Origin: Nocardia fusca NBRC 14340
GTDB lineage: Bacteria > Actinomycetota > Actinomycetes > Mycobacteriales > Mycobacteriaceae
DNA length: 64,000 nt
NCBI RefSeq assembly: GCF_001618425.1
Contig: NZ_BDCU01000045.1
Location: 1-64,000 of the forward strand
Direction: 5' to 3'
The notes beneath the pieces were generated by a model. It was given only the letters and a program-made list of their open reading frames with translations. It ran no database searches and was not told where the DNA came from. The position numbers and the translations under genes are program-made. Of this stretch, positions 1 to 9,060 are shown piece after piece; position 1 is the stretch's first letter; each line of letters begins with the position of its first letter.

Positions 1-41
1 GCCGGTCTTCGCCCGGGCTCGCCGTGCCCCGGTCCGCACAC

Positions 42-1394
42 TCACCCCCCGAACATCACATGCGAGACCGTATAGATCGCCAACCCCGCCAGACTGCCGA
101 CCACCGTGCCGTTGATCCGGATGAACTGCAGATCACGCCCCACCTGGACCTCGATCTTCTTACTGGCCTCCTCCGCATCCCAGCGGGCGACCGTATCGCT
201 GACGATGGTGGCGATCTCGTCGGCGTAGTTGGCGGCCAGGTAGCGGGCGCCGCGCTCGATCCAGCTGTCGACCTTGGCTCGGGTCTCGGTATCGTCGCGC
301 AGGCGTTCGCCCAGCTGCCGGACGTTTTCGGCGACCTTGCGGCGCAGGGTGCTGTTCGGGTCGTCGGCGGATTCGAGGATCAGGCGTTTGGCCGCCCGCC
401 AGGTCGCCTCGGCGAGGCCGGTGATCTCCTCCCGGCCCATGATCTCGGTTTTGATCCGCTCGGCCTTGGCGATCATCGTCTCGTCGTACTGCAGGTCGTG
501 GGCGAAATCCTCCAGGAAGCGGTTGGCGGCCAGCCGGACCTCGTGATCGGGGGTGGAGCGCACCTTCCAGGTGAACTCGACCAGCTCCCGGTACACCTTC
601 TCCGACAGCAGGACGTTCACGAATTTCGGCGCCCACTGCGGGGCCTCACCGTTGACGATCCGGTCGATCGTCTCCTGGCTGCCGAGCGCCCACTGGTGGG
701 CACGTTCGGCGAGCAGATCCAGTAGCGGCAGCTGCCGGTTGTCGGCCAGCAGCTCGGCGAGGACACGGCCGATCGGCGGACCCCACAGCGGTTCGGCGAT
801 CCGTTTCACGATGGTGTTGTCGATGACCTGTTCGACATCCTCGTCGCGCAGCACCCCCACGACCGCGCGCAGAATCGTCGAACTCTCGTCGGCCACCCGG
901 GCCGCGTTACCGGGCGCGGCCATCCAGCGCCCGATCCGCCACGGGATCTGCGCGGAGTTCACCTTCGCCGTGACCACATCGGGGGACAGGAAGTTGGTGC
1001 CCACGAAATTGCCGAGACTGGCCCCGAGCTGATCCTTCTTCCGGCGGATGATCGCGGTGTGCGGGATCGGCAGGCCCAGCGGATGCCGGAACAACGCCGT
1101 CACCGCGAACCAGTCGGCCAGCGCACCGACCATCCCCGCCTCGGACGCCGCCCGCACATACCCGACCCAGTCGCCGGCGCCGCCGCGCGACTCCAGCCAC
1201 CGGCACACCAGGTAGATCACCGTGGCCACGGCCAGCAGGCCGGTGGCGACGGCCTTCATCCGCCACAGGTCACGTCGTTTGGCCGCGTCATCGGTGAGGG
1301 TCGCGAACACGCCCGGCGGTTCCGCCTGCCCGCCGGGGGCGGTCGTCCCGGGGGCGGAGTCGAGCACCGCACTACTACCGGTCGGTTTCTGCAT
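42..1394 (-). CDS. DUF445 family membrane protein
   Basis: A 450-residue protein of the DUF445 family; its biochemical role is not established. A hydrophobic helix lies near residues 47-65 (ATGLLAVATVIYLVCRW), followed by the family's characteristic block GALADWFAVTALFRHPLGLP and an RRKKDQLG segment. The long middle is polar and helical, and a second hydrophobic stretch ends the protein (GSLAGLAIYTVSHVMFG), so both ends probably sit in the membrane with a large cytoplasmic or extracytoplasmic centre. ATG start. The gene is transcribed away from an R1 repeat that begins about 40 bp upstream. It stands alone. Family assignment is firm, function unknown. Confidence 0.85.
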   Translation of the reverse strand: MQKPTGSSAVLDSAPGTTAPGGQAEPPGVFATLTDDAAKRRDLWRMKAVATGLLAVATVIYLVCRWLESRGGAGDWVGYVRAASEAGMVGALADWFAVTALFRHPLGLPIPHTAIIRRKKDQLGASLGNFVGTNFLSPDVVTAKVNSAQIPWRIGRWMAAPGNAARVADESSTILRAVVGVLRDEDVEQVIDNTIVKRIAEPLWGPPIGRVLAELLADNRQLPLLDLLAERAHQWALGSQETIDRIVNGEAPQWAPKFVNVLLSEKVYRELVEFTWKVRSTPDHEVRLAANRFLEDFAHDLQYDETMIAKAERIKTEIMGREEITGLAEATWRAAKRLILESADDPNSTLRRKVAENVRQLGERLRDDTETRAKVDSWIERGARYLAANYADEIATIVSDTVARWDAEEASKKIEVQVGRDLQFIRINGTVVGSLAGLAIYTVSHVMFGG

Positions 1395-1420
1395 ACTCCC
1401 ATTCTGCTGTGTTTGTTTGC

Positions 1421-1802
1421 GGCGCCTCCGGCGCCGCGGGTCGGGGCCTGTGACCCCGATTCTTCCCTCCTCCGCTCAGTCGCTGCGCTCCTTCGCTCTG
1501 TCGCTCCAGAACCGGGGGCGGGCCCCGACCACCGAGGCCGACCCTCCGGAATAGACAGAAGGTTGCATGCTTGCGTGCGCCTCGACCAGCCTGGGGAGGC
1601 TCACATCACTGTCAGTGCTCAATGGTCACCGATCTATGGACGGACCTGCAGCACGCGCTCAGTCGCTGCGCTCCTTCGCTCTGTCGCTCCAGAACCGGGG
1701 GCGGGCCCCGACCACTGAGGTAGACCATCCGGCATAGGCGAAAGGTGAATGTGGACGTACACCTCGACAAACCGGAGCTCAGCGCATTGTCGGTGCTCGT
1801 TC
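1421..1802. repeat. Repeat R1, full copy plus a diverged partial copy
   Basis: A short GC hairpin (GGCGCC-TCC-GGCGCC, from 1421) leads into about 190 bp (1436-1625) that recurs nearly unchanged at 15901-16090. A second, partial copy starts at 1656; its first ~80 bp (CGCTCAGTCGCTGCG through GGGCCCCGACCAC) match closely and the rest to about 1802 has diverged. The full copy sits 41 bp upstream of the DUF445 start codon, the same position it takes relative to metE. This fills the 518 bp between the divergent DUF445 and TetR genes; no convincing gene was found in it. Confidence 0.85.
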
Positions 1803-1912
1803 ATCGGACACAGACCTCCGGAGGGCTGAGCGCGCGCGTGGGAGTGTGGGATCTGCCGCACAGACGCCAAACGAGGCACCTGGGCAGGGATGGGGCCTAG
1901 AGTGGAACGCAC

Positions 1913-2680
1913 GTGAACCGTCCGACCGAGGAGCCCACGCTGTCCACCGAAGATCTGCTCGATATCGGGACATCCGCCGATCGATCGGCGCCGGTGCGTA
2001 CCCCGCGGACCGACGGGCGCAAGCGGCGCTGGCGCCAGCACAAGATCGACCGGCGCGAGGAACTCGTCGACGGCACGCTGGCCGCGGTGCGCACCCGCGG
2101 CGGGAATGCCGGCATGGACGAGATCGCCGCCGAGATCGGTGTGTCCAAGACCGTCCTCTACCGCTATTTCTCCGATAAGAACGACCTGGTCAACGCCGCG
2201 ATGCAGCGGTTCATCGAGATCACCCTGATGCCGCGCGTCTACGGCGCGATCAGCCTCGATGCCGACGAGTATCGGCTGGTGCGGTCGGCGCTGGCCGAAT
2301 ACGTGGGCGCGGTCGACGAGGATCCCGAGGTGTACCGGTTCATCATGGGCACCGGTTCGGGCGATCCGTCGTCGCTGGCCGATTTCGAGAGACTGTTCGC
2401 GGAGGTCGTCGCGGCCGCCATCACCGAGCGCGGCAGTGCCCGCGGTATCGAGACCGAAGGGGTGATGCTGTGGTCCTATGTGCTGGTCGGCGGCATCCAG
2501 CTCGCGACCCACTGGTGGACCACCCATAAGACACTTCCCCGGGAAGAGGTCATCGACTACCTCACGATGATGGTGTGGAGTGCCATCGAGGGAATGGCGC
2601 GAGCCGGTGGTTCGCGAACCAAGTTCGCCGAACAGGAGCATGTGCTGCCCCCGGTCTCCCCCGGCGACCAGGCCGTCTGA
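1913..2680 (+). CDS. TetR/AcrR family transcriptional regulator
   Basis: A 255-residue TetR-type regulator. The DNA-binding HTH lies around residues 45-95 (MDEIAAEIGVSKTVLYRYFSD, an excellent match to the TetR recognition helix), preceded by a basic stretch (KRRWRQHKIDRREELVDG). The C-terminal half is the ligand-binding/dimerisation region and is not diagnostic for a ligand. Start chosen at GTG 1913. The N-terminal ~35 residues before the HTH are a longer than usual leader. The downstream ABC1-kinase and lipid-type reductase genes run the same way and could be targets, but the gap and absence of a clear operator leave that open. Confidence 0.88.
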   Translation: MNRPTEEPTLSTEDLLDIGTSADRSAPVRTPRTDGRKRRWRQHKIDRREELVDGTLAAVRTRGGNAGMDEIAAEIGVSKTVLYRYFSDKNDLVNAAMQRFIEITLMPRVYGAISLDADEYRLVRSALAEYVGAVDEDPEVYRFIMGTGSGDPSSLADFERLFAEVVAAAITERGSARGIETEGVMLWSYVLVGGIQLATHWWTTHKTLPREEVIDYLTMMVWSAIEGMARAGGSRTKFAEQEHVLPPVSPGDQAV

Positions 2681-2807
2681 GTCGGCGGGCTCGCCTGGCT
2701 CGACAACCCGGCCGGGTTGGCTAGTCTGATTGCCGTGCGGTGACGAGGAACCGGCTGTGTTCCTCTGTTGTCGTAGGCGCGGCGTCGGCACCAACGGAGG
2801 TTCCTCG

Positions 2808-4211
2808 ATGGCGAAACAAGTGCCGACATCCCGGCTGGCCCGCGGCACCAAACTGGGTGCGGTGGCAGCCGGATCGATGATGCGCAAACAACGCGCCCGG
2901 CTCTCGATGCGCGGCCGGTCCGAGGCGGTACGGGCCCGGATGGCCGAGGAGTCGATCCTCCGCAGTACCGAACAGTTGGTCATGGTGCTGGGCACCATGA
3001 AGGGCGTGGCCATGAAACTGGGCCAGATGATGTCGGTGCTCGACCTGGACCTGGTGCCGCCGGAGCATCGGGAACGGTTCCAGAAACGGCTCGCGGTACT
3101 GCGCAATGCCGCGCCCTCGGTGTCCTTCGAGGCCATGCGCGCGGTGATCGAAGAGGATTACGGGCAGCCCCTGGACGCGGTGTTCGCCGAATTCGAACCC
3201 GAGGCCATCGCGGCGGCCTCCATCGGACAGGTCTATCTCGCCCGGTTGCACAACGGCCGCCAGGTCGCGGTGAAGGTGCAGTACCCGGGCATCGATGCGG
3301 CGGTTCGGGCGGACCTGAAGAATCTGAACATGTTCCGGCGGGTGCTGCAGTCGGCGATGCCATGGGTCACCCCGGCGGTTCTCGACGAACTGCGGCTGAA
3401 CATGGAAGCCGAACTCGACTATCACATCGAGGCCGAAACCCAGCGCGATATCGCGGAGCTCTACGCCGACCACCCGTTCGTCGTGGTCCCGCGGCCGGTC
3501 CTCGAGCACAGCACCAGACGGGTGCTGGTCACCGAGTATCTGGCCGGTACCGCGTTCGAGGACATCCGCCGGATGCCACGGGCCGAGCGTGACCGGGTCG
3601 GCGAGATCATCTACCGCTTCTATGTGGGATCGCTGTTCAACTTCAACGAGTTCTGCGGCGACCCGCACCCGGGTAATGTGCTGCTCGCCGCGGACGGCCG
3701 GGTCGGGTTCCTCGATTTCGGGCTGTTCAACCGGATGGATCCCGAACATGTCCGGTTCGAGGCGATCTGCCTGTGCGCGGCCGCCGAGGACCGCGGCGCG
3801 GATCTGCGTGAGCTGATGATCCAGCGGGGGGTCATCGATTCGGCGGACGAGATCGGGGTCGAGGAATGCCTGGAATATGTGCTCTCGGCGTCGGAATGGT
3901 GCCTGGTGGACCAGGAACTCACCATCACCCCGGAACTGGCCAGTGGCGCGTTTCTGCTGGCAGTGGACCCGCGGTCCAGTGAATTCTCCGGGATGAAACA
4001 ACAGAATCTACCGCCGGAGCATCTGTTCTCCCGGCGGGCCGATTTCCTGACCTTCGGCATGCTGGGTCAGCTCGAGGCGACCGCCAATTGGCATCGCATC
4101 GCCCGGGAATGGTTGTACGGCGAAGAGCCGGTCACCGAACTCGGGCGGCTCCATCGACAGTGGCTGGCCGGACGCCGGCCGGCCAAACGCGGTAAGCGGC
4201 GTACGGGCTAG
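2808..4211 (+). CDS. ABC1/AarF (UbiB-type) atypical kinase
   Basis: A 467-residue member of the ABC1/AarF/UbiB kinase-like family, ATP-binding proteins associated with isoprenoid-quinone or lipid metabolism. Visible family marks are the KxGQ motif (MKLGQMMSV), the AASIGQVYLA segment, VAVKVQYPGI with the invariant lysine, the catalytic-loop-like FCGDPHPGNVL and the metal-binding LDFGLF. ATG 2808 was chosen over an in-frame upstream ATG at 2730 because ACGGAGG lies directly in front of it and homology starts there. The gene is followed 36 bp later by a saccharopine-dehydrogenase-like gene and a methyltransferase, probably one transcription unit. Substrate unknown. Confidence 0.88.
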   Translation: MAKQVPTSRLARGTKLGAVAAGSMMRKQRARLSMRGRSEAVRARMAEESILRSTEQLVMVLGTMKGVAMKLGQMMSVLDLDLVPPEHRERFQKRLAVLRNAAPSVSFEAMRAVIEEDYGQPLDAVFAEFEPEAIAAASIGQVYLARLHNGRQVAVKVQYPGIDAAVRADLKNLNMFRRVLQSAMPWVTPAVLDELRLNMEAELDYHIEAETQRDIAELYADHPFVVVPRPVLEHSTRRVLVTEYLAGTAFEDIRRMPRAERDRVGEIIYRFYVGSLFNFNEFCGDPHPGNVLLAADGRVGFLDFGLFNRMDPEHVRFEAICLCAAAEDRGADLRELMIQRGVIDSADEIGVEECLEYVLSASEWCLVDQELTITPELASGAFLLAVDPRSSEFSGMKQQNLPPEHLFSRRADFLTFGMLGQLEATANWHRIAREWLYGEEPVTELGRLHRQWLAGRRPAKRGKRRTG

Positions 4212-4247
4212 CGCCGCGGCACCGGACATATCCAAGGGGTTCTATCC

Positions 4248-5489
4248 ATGACCGACACTCGCGAATTCGACCTGATCGTCTTCGGCGCCACCGGCTTCGT
4301 CGGCAAGCTCACCGCCGGGTACCTGCGGGGCGCGGCACCGGCCGGGGCGAGGATCGCGCTGGCCGGACGTTCGGCGGACAAACTCGCCGCGGTCCGCGAC
4401 GAGATCGGAGCCGCGGACTGGGGTCTGGTGGTGGCCGATACCACCGATCAGGAGTCGATGGACGCGCTCGCCGCCCGCACGACCGCCGTCATCACCACGG
4501 TCGGCCCGTATCTGCGCTACGGGATGCCGATGGTCGCGGCCTGCGCGAAGGCCGGTACCCACTACGCGGATCTCACCGGCGAACCGCTGTTCATCCGCGA
4601 CGCCATCGACAGCTACCACGACGAGGCCGCGCGCACGGGCGCCAAGATCGTGAACTCGTGCGGCTACGACTCGGTGCCTTCGGATCTGAGCGTCTATCAG
4701 CTCTATCGACGGTCCGTCGCGGACAATACCGGCGAGCTCGGCGACACCACCCTGGTCGCGACCCTGCGCGGCGGGGTCAGCGGCGGCACCATCGATTCGG
4801 GCCGGGCGATGATGGAGGCGGTCGCGGCGGACAGATCGAAGGGCGCGGTACTCAGCCACCCCTATTCGCTGAGCCCCGACAGATCCATGGACCCCGACGT
4901 GGGCCGCCAGTCCGATCTCACCCTGCAGCGGGGACGCGAGATCGACCCGAGTCTGGACGGCTGGGTCGGCACCTTCGTCATGGCCTCGCACAACACCAAG
5001 ATCGTGCGCCGGAGCAACGGCCTGCTCGGCTGGGTGTACGGCAAGAATTTCCGCTACCGCGAGACCATGGGTGCCGGGAACTCGGCCCTGGCGCCGGTGA
5101 TCGCGGCCGGTATCTCCGGCGGTATCGTCGCCGGGATGGCGGCCGGCGGTCTGCTGTCCCGGTTCGGCGCCGGTCGCGCGGTGCTCGACCGGGTGCTGCC
5201 CGCGCCGGGCACCGGACCGAGCGAGGCCACCCGGGAGAGCGGCTGGTTCCGCATGCGCACCTACACCCGCACATCTTCCGGCGCCCGGTATCGCGCCGAT
5301 TTCGCCGGTCTCGGTGACCCCGGGTACAAGGCGACCGCGGTCATGCTCGGCGAGAGCGGTCTCGCACTGGCCTTCGACGACAAGCCCGAACTCGCCGGTG
5401 TGCTGACGCCCGCCGCGGCTATGGGCGACGCGCTGACCGCACGGCTGCGCGCGGCCGGGATGACGATCGATGTCGAGCCGCTGGGATGA
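4248..5489 (+). CDS. Saccharopine dehydrogenase-like / trans-acting enoyl reductase family protein
   Basis: A 413-residue NAD(P)-dependent reductase-like protein. The N-terminus has a Rossmann nucleotide-binding start (FDLIVFGATGFVGKLTAGYL), then TVGPYLRYGMPMVAACAKAGTHYADLTGE, which is typical of the saccharopine-dehydrogenase-like family that in mycobacteria includes the trans-acting enoyl reductase of phthiocerol and phenolglycolipid synthesis. A glycine-rich hydrophobic stretch (IAAGISGGIVAGMAAGGLL, about residues 283-301) may associate with membrane. The stop overlaps the start of the following methyltransferase (ATGA at 5486), so the two are translationally coupled. A lipid-modifying role is inference from the family; lysine-pathway activity is unlikely. 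Confidence 0.8.
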   Translation: MTDTREFDLIVFGATGFVGKLTAGYLRGAAPAGARIALAGRSADKLAAVRDEIGAADWGLVVADTTDQESMDALAARTTAVITTVGPYLRYGMPMVAACAKAGTHYADLTGEPLFIRDAIDSYHDEAARTGAKIVNSCGYDSVPSDLSVYQLYRRSVADNTGELGDTTLVATLRGGVSGGTIDSGRAMMEAVAADRSKGAVLSHPYSLSPDRSMDPDVGRQSDLTLQRGREIDPSLDGWVGTFVMASHNTKIVRRSNGLLGWVYGKNFRYRETMGAGNSALAPVIAAGISGGIVAGMAAGGLLSRFGAGRAVLDRVLPAPGTGPSEATRESGWFRMRTYTRTSSGARYRADFAGLGDPGYKATAVMLGESGLALAFDDKPELAGVLTPAAAMGDALTARLRAAGMTIDVEPLG

Positions 5490-6160
5490 ACCTCGCTCGG
5501 CGCACCATGAACGCCCCGGCACTGGCGGCGGTCTACGAAAAGGTCTGGCGGCCCGCGGTGTTCTATCTGGCCACCGGCCGCACGACCGCCGCCGATCGCC
5601 GGTTCGCGGTGGAGTCGCTACACCTCGACAGGTCGCGGCGCGTCCTGGATATCGCTTGCGGGCCCGGTAATTTCACCCATTTCCTGAGCGAGCACGTACC
5701 GGCCGACGGGTATGTCACGGGGATCGACTATTCGCCGCCCATGCTGGCGCGCGCCCGCGCCGACAATGCCGGGCCCCGCGCCGGATACGTACGCGGCGAT
5801 GCGCGCTCTCTGCCGTTCGCCGACGAGACCTTCGACGCGGTTTGCTGTTTCGGCGCGCTGTACCTCATCCCCGACCCGTTGGTCGCGGCTCGGGAGATGA
5901 TCCGCGTGCTGGCGCCCGGCGGCCGGATCGCCGTCACCACCAGCCATCGCCCGGACAACCCGGTCGGCGAATTGACCCGGCTCACCGCGGGAGTGAGCGG
6001 ACTGCGCATGTTCGGCGGCCGGACCTTCCCGGAGTTGTTCGCGACGGCCGGATTGGTCGATATCGACCAATCCGTACACCGCTTCTTCCAATACGTGACC
6101 GCTACCCGCCCGGGCGCGGCGGGGCGCGCGGCCGGCCGGCCGGCGACGTCCGGCCTCTGA
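5486..6160 (+). CDS. Class I SAM-dependent methyltransferase
   Basis: A 224-residue methyltransferase of the UbiE/Methyltransf_11 type. Motif I is VLDIACGPGNFTHFL (SAM binding), followed by GIDYSPPMLARAR, then RGDARSLPFADETFDAVCCFGALYLI and the late motif REMIRVLAPGGRIAVTT, all in the right order and spacing. The start codon overlaps the preceding reductase stop by four bases. The final ~20 residues are Ala/Gly/Arg-rich (RPGAAGRAAGRPATSGL) and look like an unconserved tail. Substrate cannot be told from sequence; coupling to the upstream reductase suggests a shared lipid or small-molecule pathway. Confidence 0.87.
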   Translation: MNLARRTMNAPALAAVYEKVWRPAVFYLATGRTTAADRRFAVESLHLDRSRRVLDIACGPGNFTHFLSEHVPADGYVTGIDYSPPMLARARADNAGPRAGYVRGDARSLPFADETFDAVCCFGALYLIPDPLVAAREMIRVLAPGGRIAVTTSHRPDNPVGELTRLTAGVSGLRMFGGRTFPELFATAGLVDIDQSVHRFFQYVTATRPGAAGRAAGRPATSGL

Positions 6161-6341
6161 CGGATTCCGCGACAGAAGTGCTCGACCCGTTGCCACCCCT
6201 CGATACACTGCTGCCCGCGGCCCGCCACGCGTGCGCCAATTCACAGCCGAATCCCTATGACCGGCGGGTTTTCCCCGGCGTACGCGGCTACTCGTCGGTA
6301 GAGTCGGCTGGCGTACCCACGGGCCGGAAGGGGGATTCCAG

Positions 6342-6770
6342 ATGTCGGTACCGGAGGTGGGGCAGAGCACGGCTCGGCAGCTCTACACCGCGGCCACGGC
6401 CGGGGGCGAGAACTCCTTCACCCTCGCCGAGGACGTCGCGCTGCGCTTGGCCGAGGCCTGCGACACCCTGGTCGCCGATCTCGAAGCAGCGCGGGCCGGC
6501 GGCCACCGCATCGCCGAAACCCCCGGCACCGCCGGTTTCCCCGATCTGCCCACCGGGCACGCCCTCGCCGCGGGGTTCCGCGGTAAGGCAGTGCAGTACC
6601 TGGAAACCCTCACCGCGCTCCAGGAGACGGCGCTCCGCTTCAAAGCCGCCTATCTCGCCGCCGGCGGCCGGCTCGCCGAGGCCGATCTCGCCAACCGCGC
6701 CGCTCTCGCCGTGGTGGCGGCACATCCCGGCCTCGGCCCCGACCGACACGACGAGGACGGCCATGGCTGA
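6342..6770 (+). CDS. Small helical ESX-associated-like protein
   Basis: A 142-residue mostly alpha-helical protein with no enzyme motif. It is rich in Ala/Leu/Glu heptad-like segments (EDVALRLAEACDTLVADLE; TALQETALRFKAAYLAAGG), resembling the helical hairpins of WXG100/PE-type ESX substrates, though no clear WXG motif is present. GGAAGGGGG lies shortly before ATG 6342. It overlaps the next gene by eight bases and that gene overlaps EspG by four, so all three are almost certainly one operon. By position it may be the small partner of the PPE-like protein; this is inference from context. Confidence 0.65.
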   Translation: MSVPEVGQSTARQLYTAATAGGENSFTLAEDVALRLAEACDTLVADLEAARAGGHRIAETPGTAGFPDLPTGHALAAGFRGKAVQYLETLTALQETALRFKAAYLAAGGRLAEADLANRAALAVVAAHPGLGPDRHDEDGHG

Positions 6771-7326
6771 GCCCGCCGGCACCGACCCGCCCTACGCGCC
6801 CGAACGCGAATGTTTCGGCAGTTTCACCCATCAGGAGATCTGGGACCGGGTGCACGAGGTCCTCGATCCCGGTGCGCTCGCCGCCGCCGCGGCGGCGTGG
6901 CAGTCGAACGCGGACGCCGTGGCGGATGCCTTCGCCGTGTTCACCGACACCACCCGGCGCGAATTCGAGCGCTGGTCGGGACACTCGGCGAACGCGGCCC
7001 GGCAGGCGACACGGGAGTTCATCGCCGGCGGTGACGAAACCCATGAGGCGTGCCGCGCACTCCAGCGCCTGATGGAGGGCAATACCGAAGCGGCACAGAC
7101 CTTGCGGTCGGCGCTGGCCCCGCCGCAACCCTATCGTCCGCTCGACGACCCGGCGGCCGAGGCCGTACACGGCGGCCGCCGCCGGATGGACCACGATATC
7201 GCCGCCGCCGCGGCCGCCGCCGATGCGCAGGACGCGATGACCACCATCTACAACCCCACCCTCCCGGCTTCCGGCGACCGGGTACCCCGGTTCCCCGGCA
7301 CGGGCGGCGGGAGCCCGCGCCGGTGA
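6763..7326 (+). CDS. PPE-like / ESX substrate-like protein
   Basis: A 188-residue protein, start ATG 6763 inside the end of the preceding gene. Its core has the helical layout of PPE/WXG-type ESX substrates: an N-terminal aromatic-rich block (FGSFTHQEIWDRVHEVLDPG), a helix containing AAAAWQSNADAVADAFAVF, then EFERWSGHSANAARQATREF, reminiscent of the W-x-G hairpin. The C-terminus is Ala/Pro-rich and disordered-looking. No transmembrane helix. It lies between a small helical protein and EspG, the chaperone that binds PPE proteins. Classification as PPE-like is moderate; a WXG100-superfamily label would also fit. Confidence 0.65.
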   Translation: MAEPAGTDPPYAPERECFGSFTHQEIWDRVHEVLDPGALAAAAAAWQSNADAVADAFAVFTDTTRREFERWSGHSANAARQATREFIAGGDETHEACRALQRLMEGNTEAAQTLRSALAPPQPYRPLDDPAAEAVHGGRRRMDHDIAAAAAAADAQDAMTTIYNPTLPASGDRVPRFPGTGGGSPRR

Positions 7327-8063
7327 AGTGGATCCTGACCCCGGACGAGTTCAGTTACGTCTGGGCCAATGAGACAAGCCTGGATCGCCGGCCCTACCCG
7401 GTGAATCTGGCCCCGGCCAGCGCCGTGCGCACCGAATCCGAACTGGATGCGCTGCGATTACCACAGCGGTTCGCCAGACAGGCCGACCCGGATCTGGCAG
7501 CCGCGCTCATGCTCTGCGCCCGCCCGGACGCCACCGCAGTCACGATTTCCGGAGAGCGCCCGGCGCTCATCCGCAACGGCGACCAGCCGAATGCCGAGCA
7601 GATCCTCGGCTTCGCCGCCGTTATCGATCATCACGCCGCCGTCCTGCACGCCACACCCACGAAGGTCACCGTTCACATGTGCCATGCCCGGGACCTCGGG
7701 GGCCGGCTGGTCCAGTTGATCGGTTCCGCCCGCCCCGGCGCCCACGGCCCGTTCCACCAGCCCCAGGACGCGGTACTCACCGACGCTCCCCTGTCCACCT
7801 GCGACGGCGACGGAGACGCCGCCCGCTTTCGTGCGGCGCTGCGCGAACCCGTCGACGCCCGCGGTTTCATCACCGTCACGGTGGCGCCGGAGGAGCCCAT
7901 GTCTCCGCCCACAGTGCACCGCAGCTGGCTCGATATCCGTGACGACGGCCGCTATCTCCTCACCACCGCCGATGTACTGACCCTCGCACCGGTCAGCGAT
8001 GCGGAGTTCGCCGACAACCTGCAGAGCCTGGCCCGCATCCGCGGCAGCACTCCCGGACTGTGA
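7323..8063 (+). CDS. espG: ESX secretion-associated chaperone EspG
   Basis: A 246-residue EspG-family protein, the cytoplasmic chaperone that binds the tip of PPE-type substrates of type VII (ESX) secretion. The N-terminal signature KWILTPDEFSYVW is typical, and the predicted alternating strands/helices and length agree with the family (about 250-290). Start GTG 7323 overlaps the previous stop (GTGA). It closes a three-gene cluster with no EccB, EccC, EccD, EccE or MycP in view, so its cognate secretion core must be elsewhere. Family call is good; which ESX system it serves is unknown. Confidence 0.75.
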   Translation: MKWILTPDEFSYVWANETSLDRRPYPVNLAPASAVRTESELDALRLPQRFARQADPDLAAALMLCARPDATAVTISGERPALIRNGDQPNAEQILGFAAVIDHHAAVLHATPTKVTVHMCHARDLGGRLVQLIGSARPGAHGPFHQPQDAVLTDAPLSTCDGDGDAARFRAALREPVDARGFITVTVAPEEPMSPPTVHRSWLDIRDDGRYLLTTADVLTLAPVSDAEFADNLQSLARIRGSTPGL

Positions 8064-8075
8064 TAGGCCTGTCCG

Positions 8076-8921
8076 ATGTCCGAGCTATGGAAAACCCCCG
8101 CGAGCCGGGCCCTGCGCGCCGACGGCCTGCGTATCGCCGATATCGATACCTCTGCCCGGCCCGGGTTCCGCGGTGGCAAGAAGGACGGGGAAGCGCTGCT
8201 GACCGAACGCGGCAAGGTGCTGGCCGGTTTGCAGGAGAAGCTCTACGCCAACGGCCGCTCCGGTGACAATCGCAGCGTGCTGTTGGTCCTGCAGGGGATG
8301 GATACCGCCGGCAAGGGTGGAATCGTGCGCCATGTCATCGGCTCGGTGGACCCGCAGGGCGTCGATCATGCCGCGTTCGGCGTGCCGACCGAGGAGGAGA
8401 AGCGGCACCACTTCCTGTGGCGGATCCGCAAAGCCCTGCCGCGGGGCGGGCAACTCGGGGTGTTCGATCGCTCCCATTACGAAGATGTCCTGGTCGCCCG
8501 GGTCCATGAGCTCGTGCCCGAAGCGGTCTGGCAGCAGCGCTACACCGAGATCAACGATTTCGAACAGGAGCTGACCGAAGCGGGAACCGAACTGGTGAAG
8601 GTCGCGATGTTCGTTTCGCTCGACGAGCAGAAGAGAAGGCTGCGGGAGCGGCTGGAACGACCGGACAAATACTGGAAATTCAGCCCCGGCGATATCGACG
8701 AGCGCGCCTATTGGCCCGCCTACCAGCAGGCCTATCAGGATGTGCTGGATCGCACCTCCACCGATTACGCGCCCTGGTACGTGCTGCCCGCCGACGCGAA
8801 GTGGTTCTCCCGCCTGGCCGTCACCGAACTGCTGATCGAGGCGTTCCAGAAACTGGACCTGAGCTGGCCGCCGGCGAATTTCGACCCGGCTGCCGAACTG
8901 CGCCGGCTCGACACAGCCTGA
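8076..8921 (+). CDS. ppk2: Polyphosphate kinase 2 family protein
   Basis: A 281-residue PPK2-family enzyme, which transfers phosphate between inorganic polyphosphate and nucleotides. The Walker A-like loop (LQGMDTAGKGGIVRHVIG), the RSHYEDVLVARV block and the lid/arginine motif RLRERLERPDKYWKF are all present, as expected for a one-domain (class I) PPK2. It begins 12 bp after EspG but is unrelated in function and probably just reads on from that operon. Class I enzymes phosphorylate nucleoside diphosphates or, in some members, monophosphates; sequence alone does not decide the preferred acceptor. Confidence 0.9.
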   Translation: MSELWKTPASRALRADGLRIADIDTSARPGFRGGKKDGEALLTERGKVLAGLQEKLYANGRSGDNRSVLLVLQGMDTAGKGGIVRHVIGSVDPQGVDHAAFGVPTEEEKRHHFLWRIRKALPRGGQLGVFDRSHYEDVLVARVHELVPEAVWQQRYTEINDFEQELTEAGTELVKVAMFVSLDEQKRRLRERLERPDKYWKFSPGDIDERAYWPAYQQAYQDVLDRTSTDYAPWYVLPADAKWFSRLAVTELLIEAFQKLDLSWPPANFDPAAELRRLDTA

Positions 8922-9060
8922 CCGGCGCGGACCGGTGAGTTATGGAAACTCTCAGCAAGCCGGACAATGATGGGCGGTGCGCCGGGCAGCCCGGCGCCCC
9001 CTGGCGAACCTACGAGTGGTCGGGGCAGGCGAGGTGAGGGAAAGGCGTGGTGAACGCACG

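Noticed and set aside
1634..3136. 500-codon open frame on the minus strand
   Set aside because: Lies opposite the TetR and ABC1 genes, has low-complexity composition and no family signature; a shadow of high-GC coding DNA.
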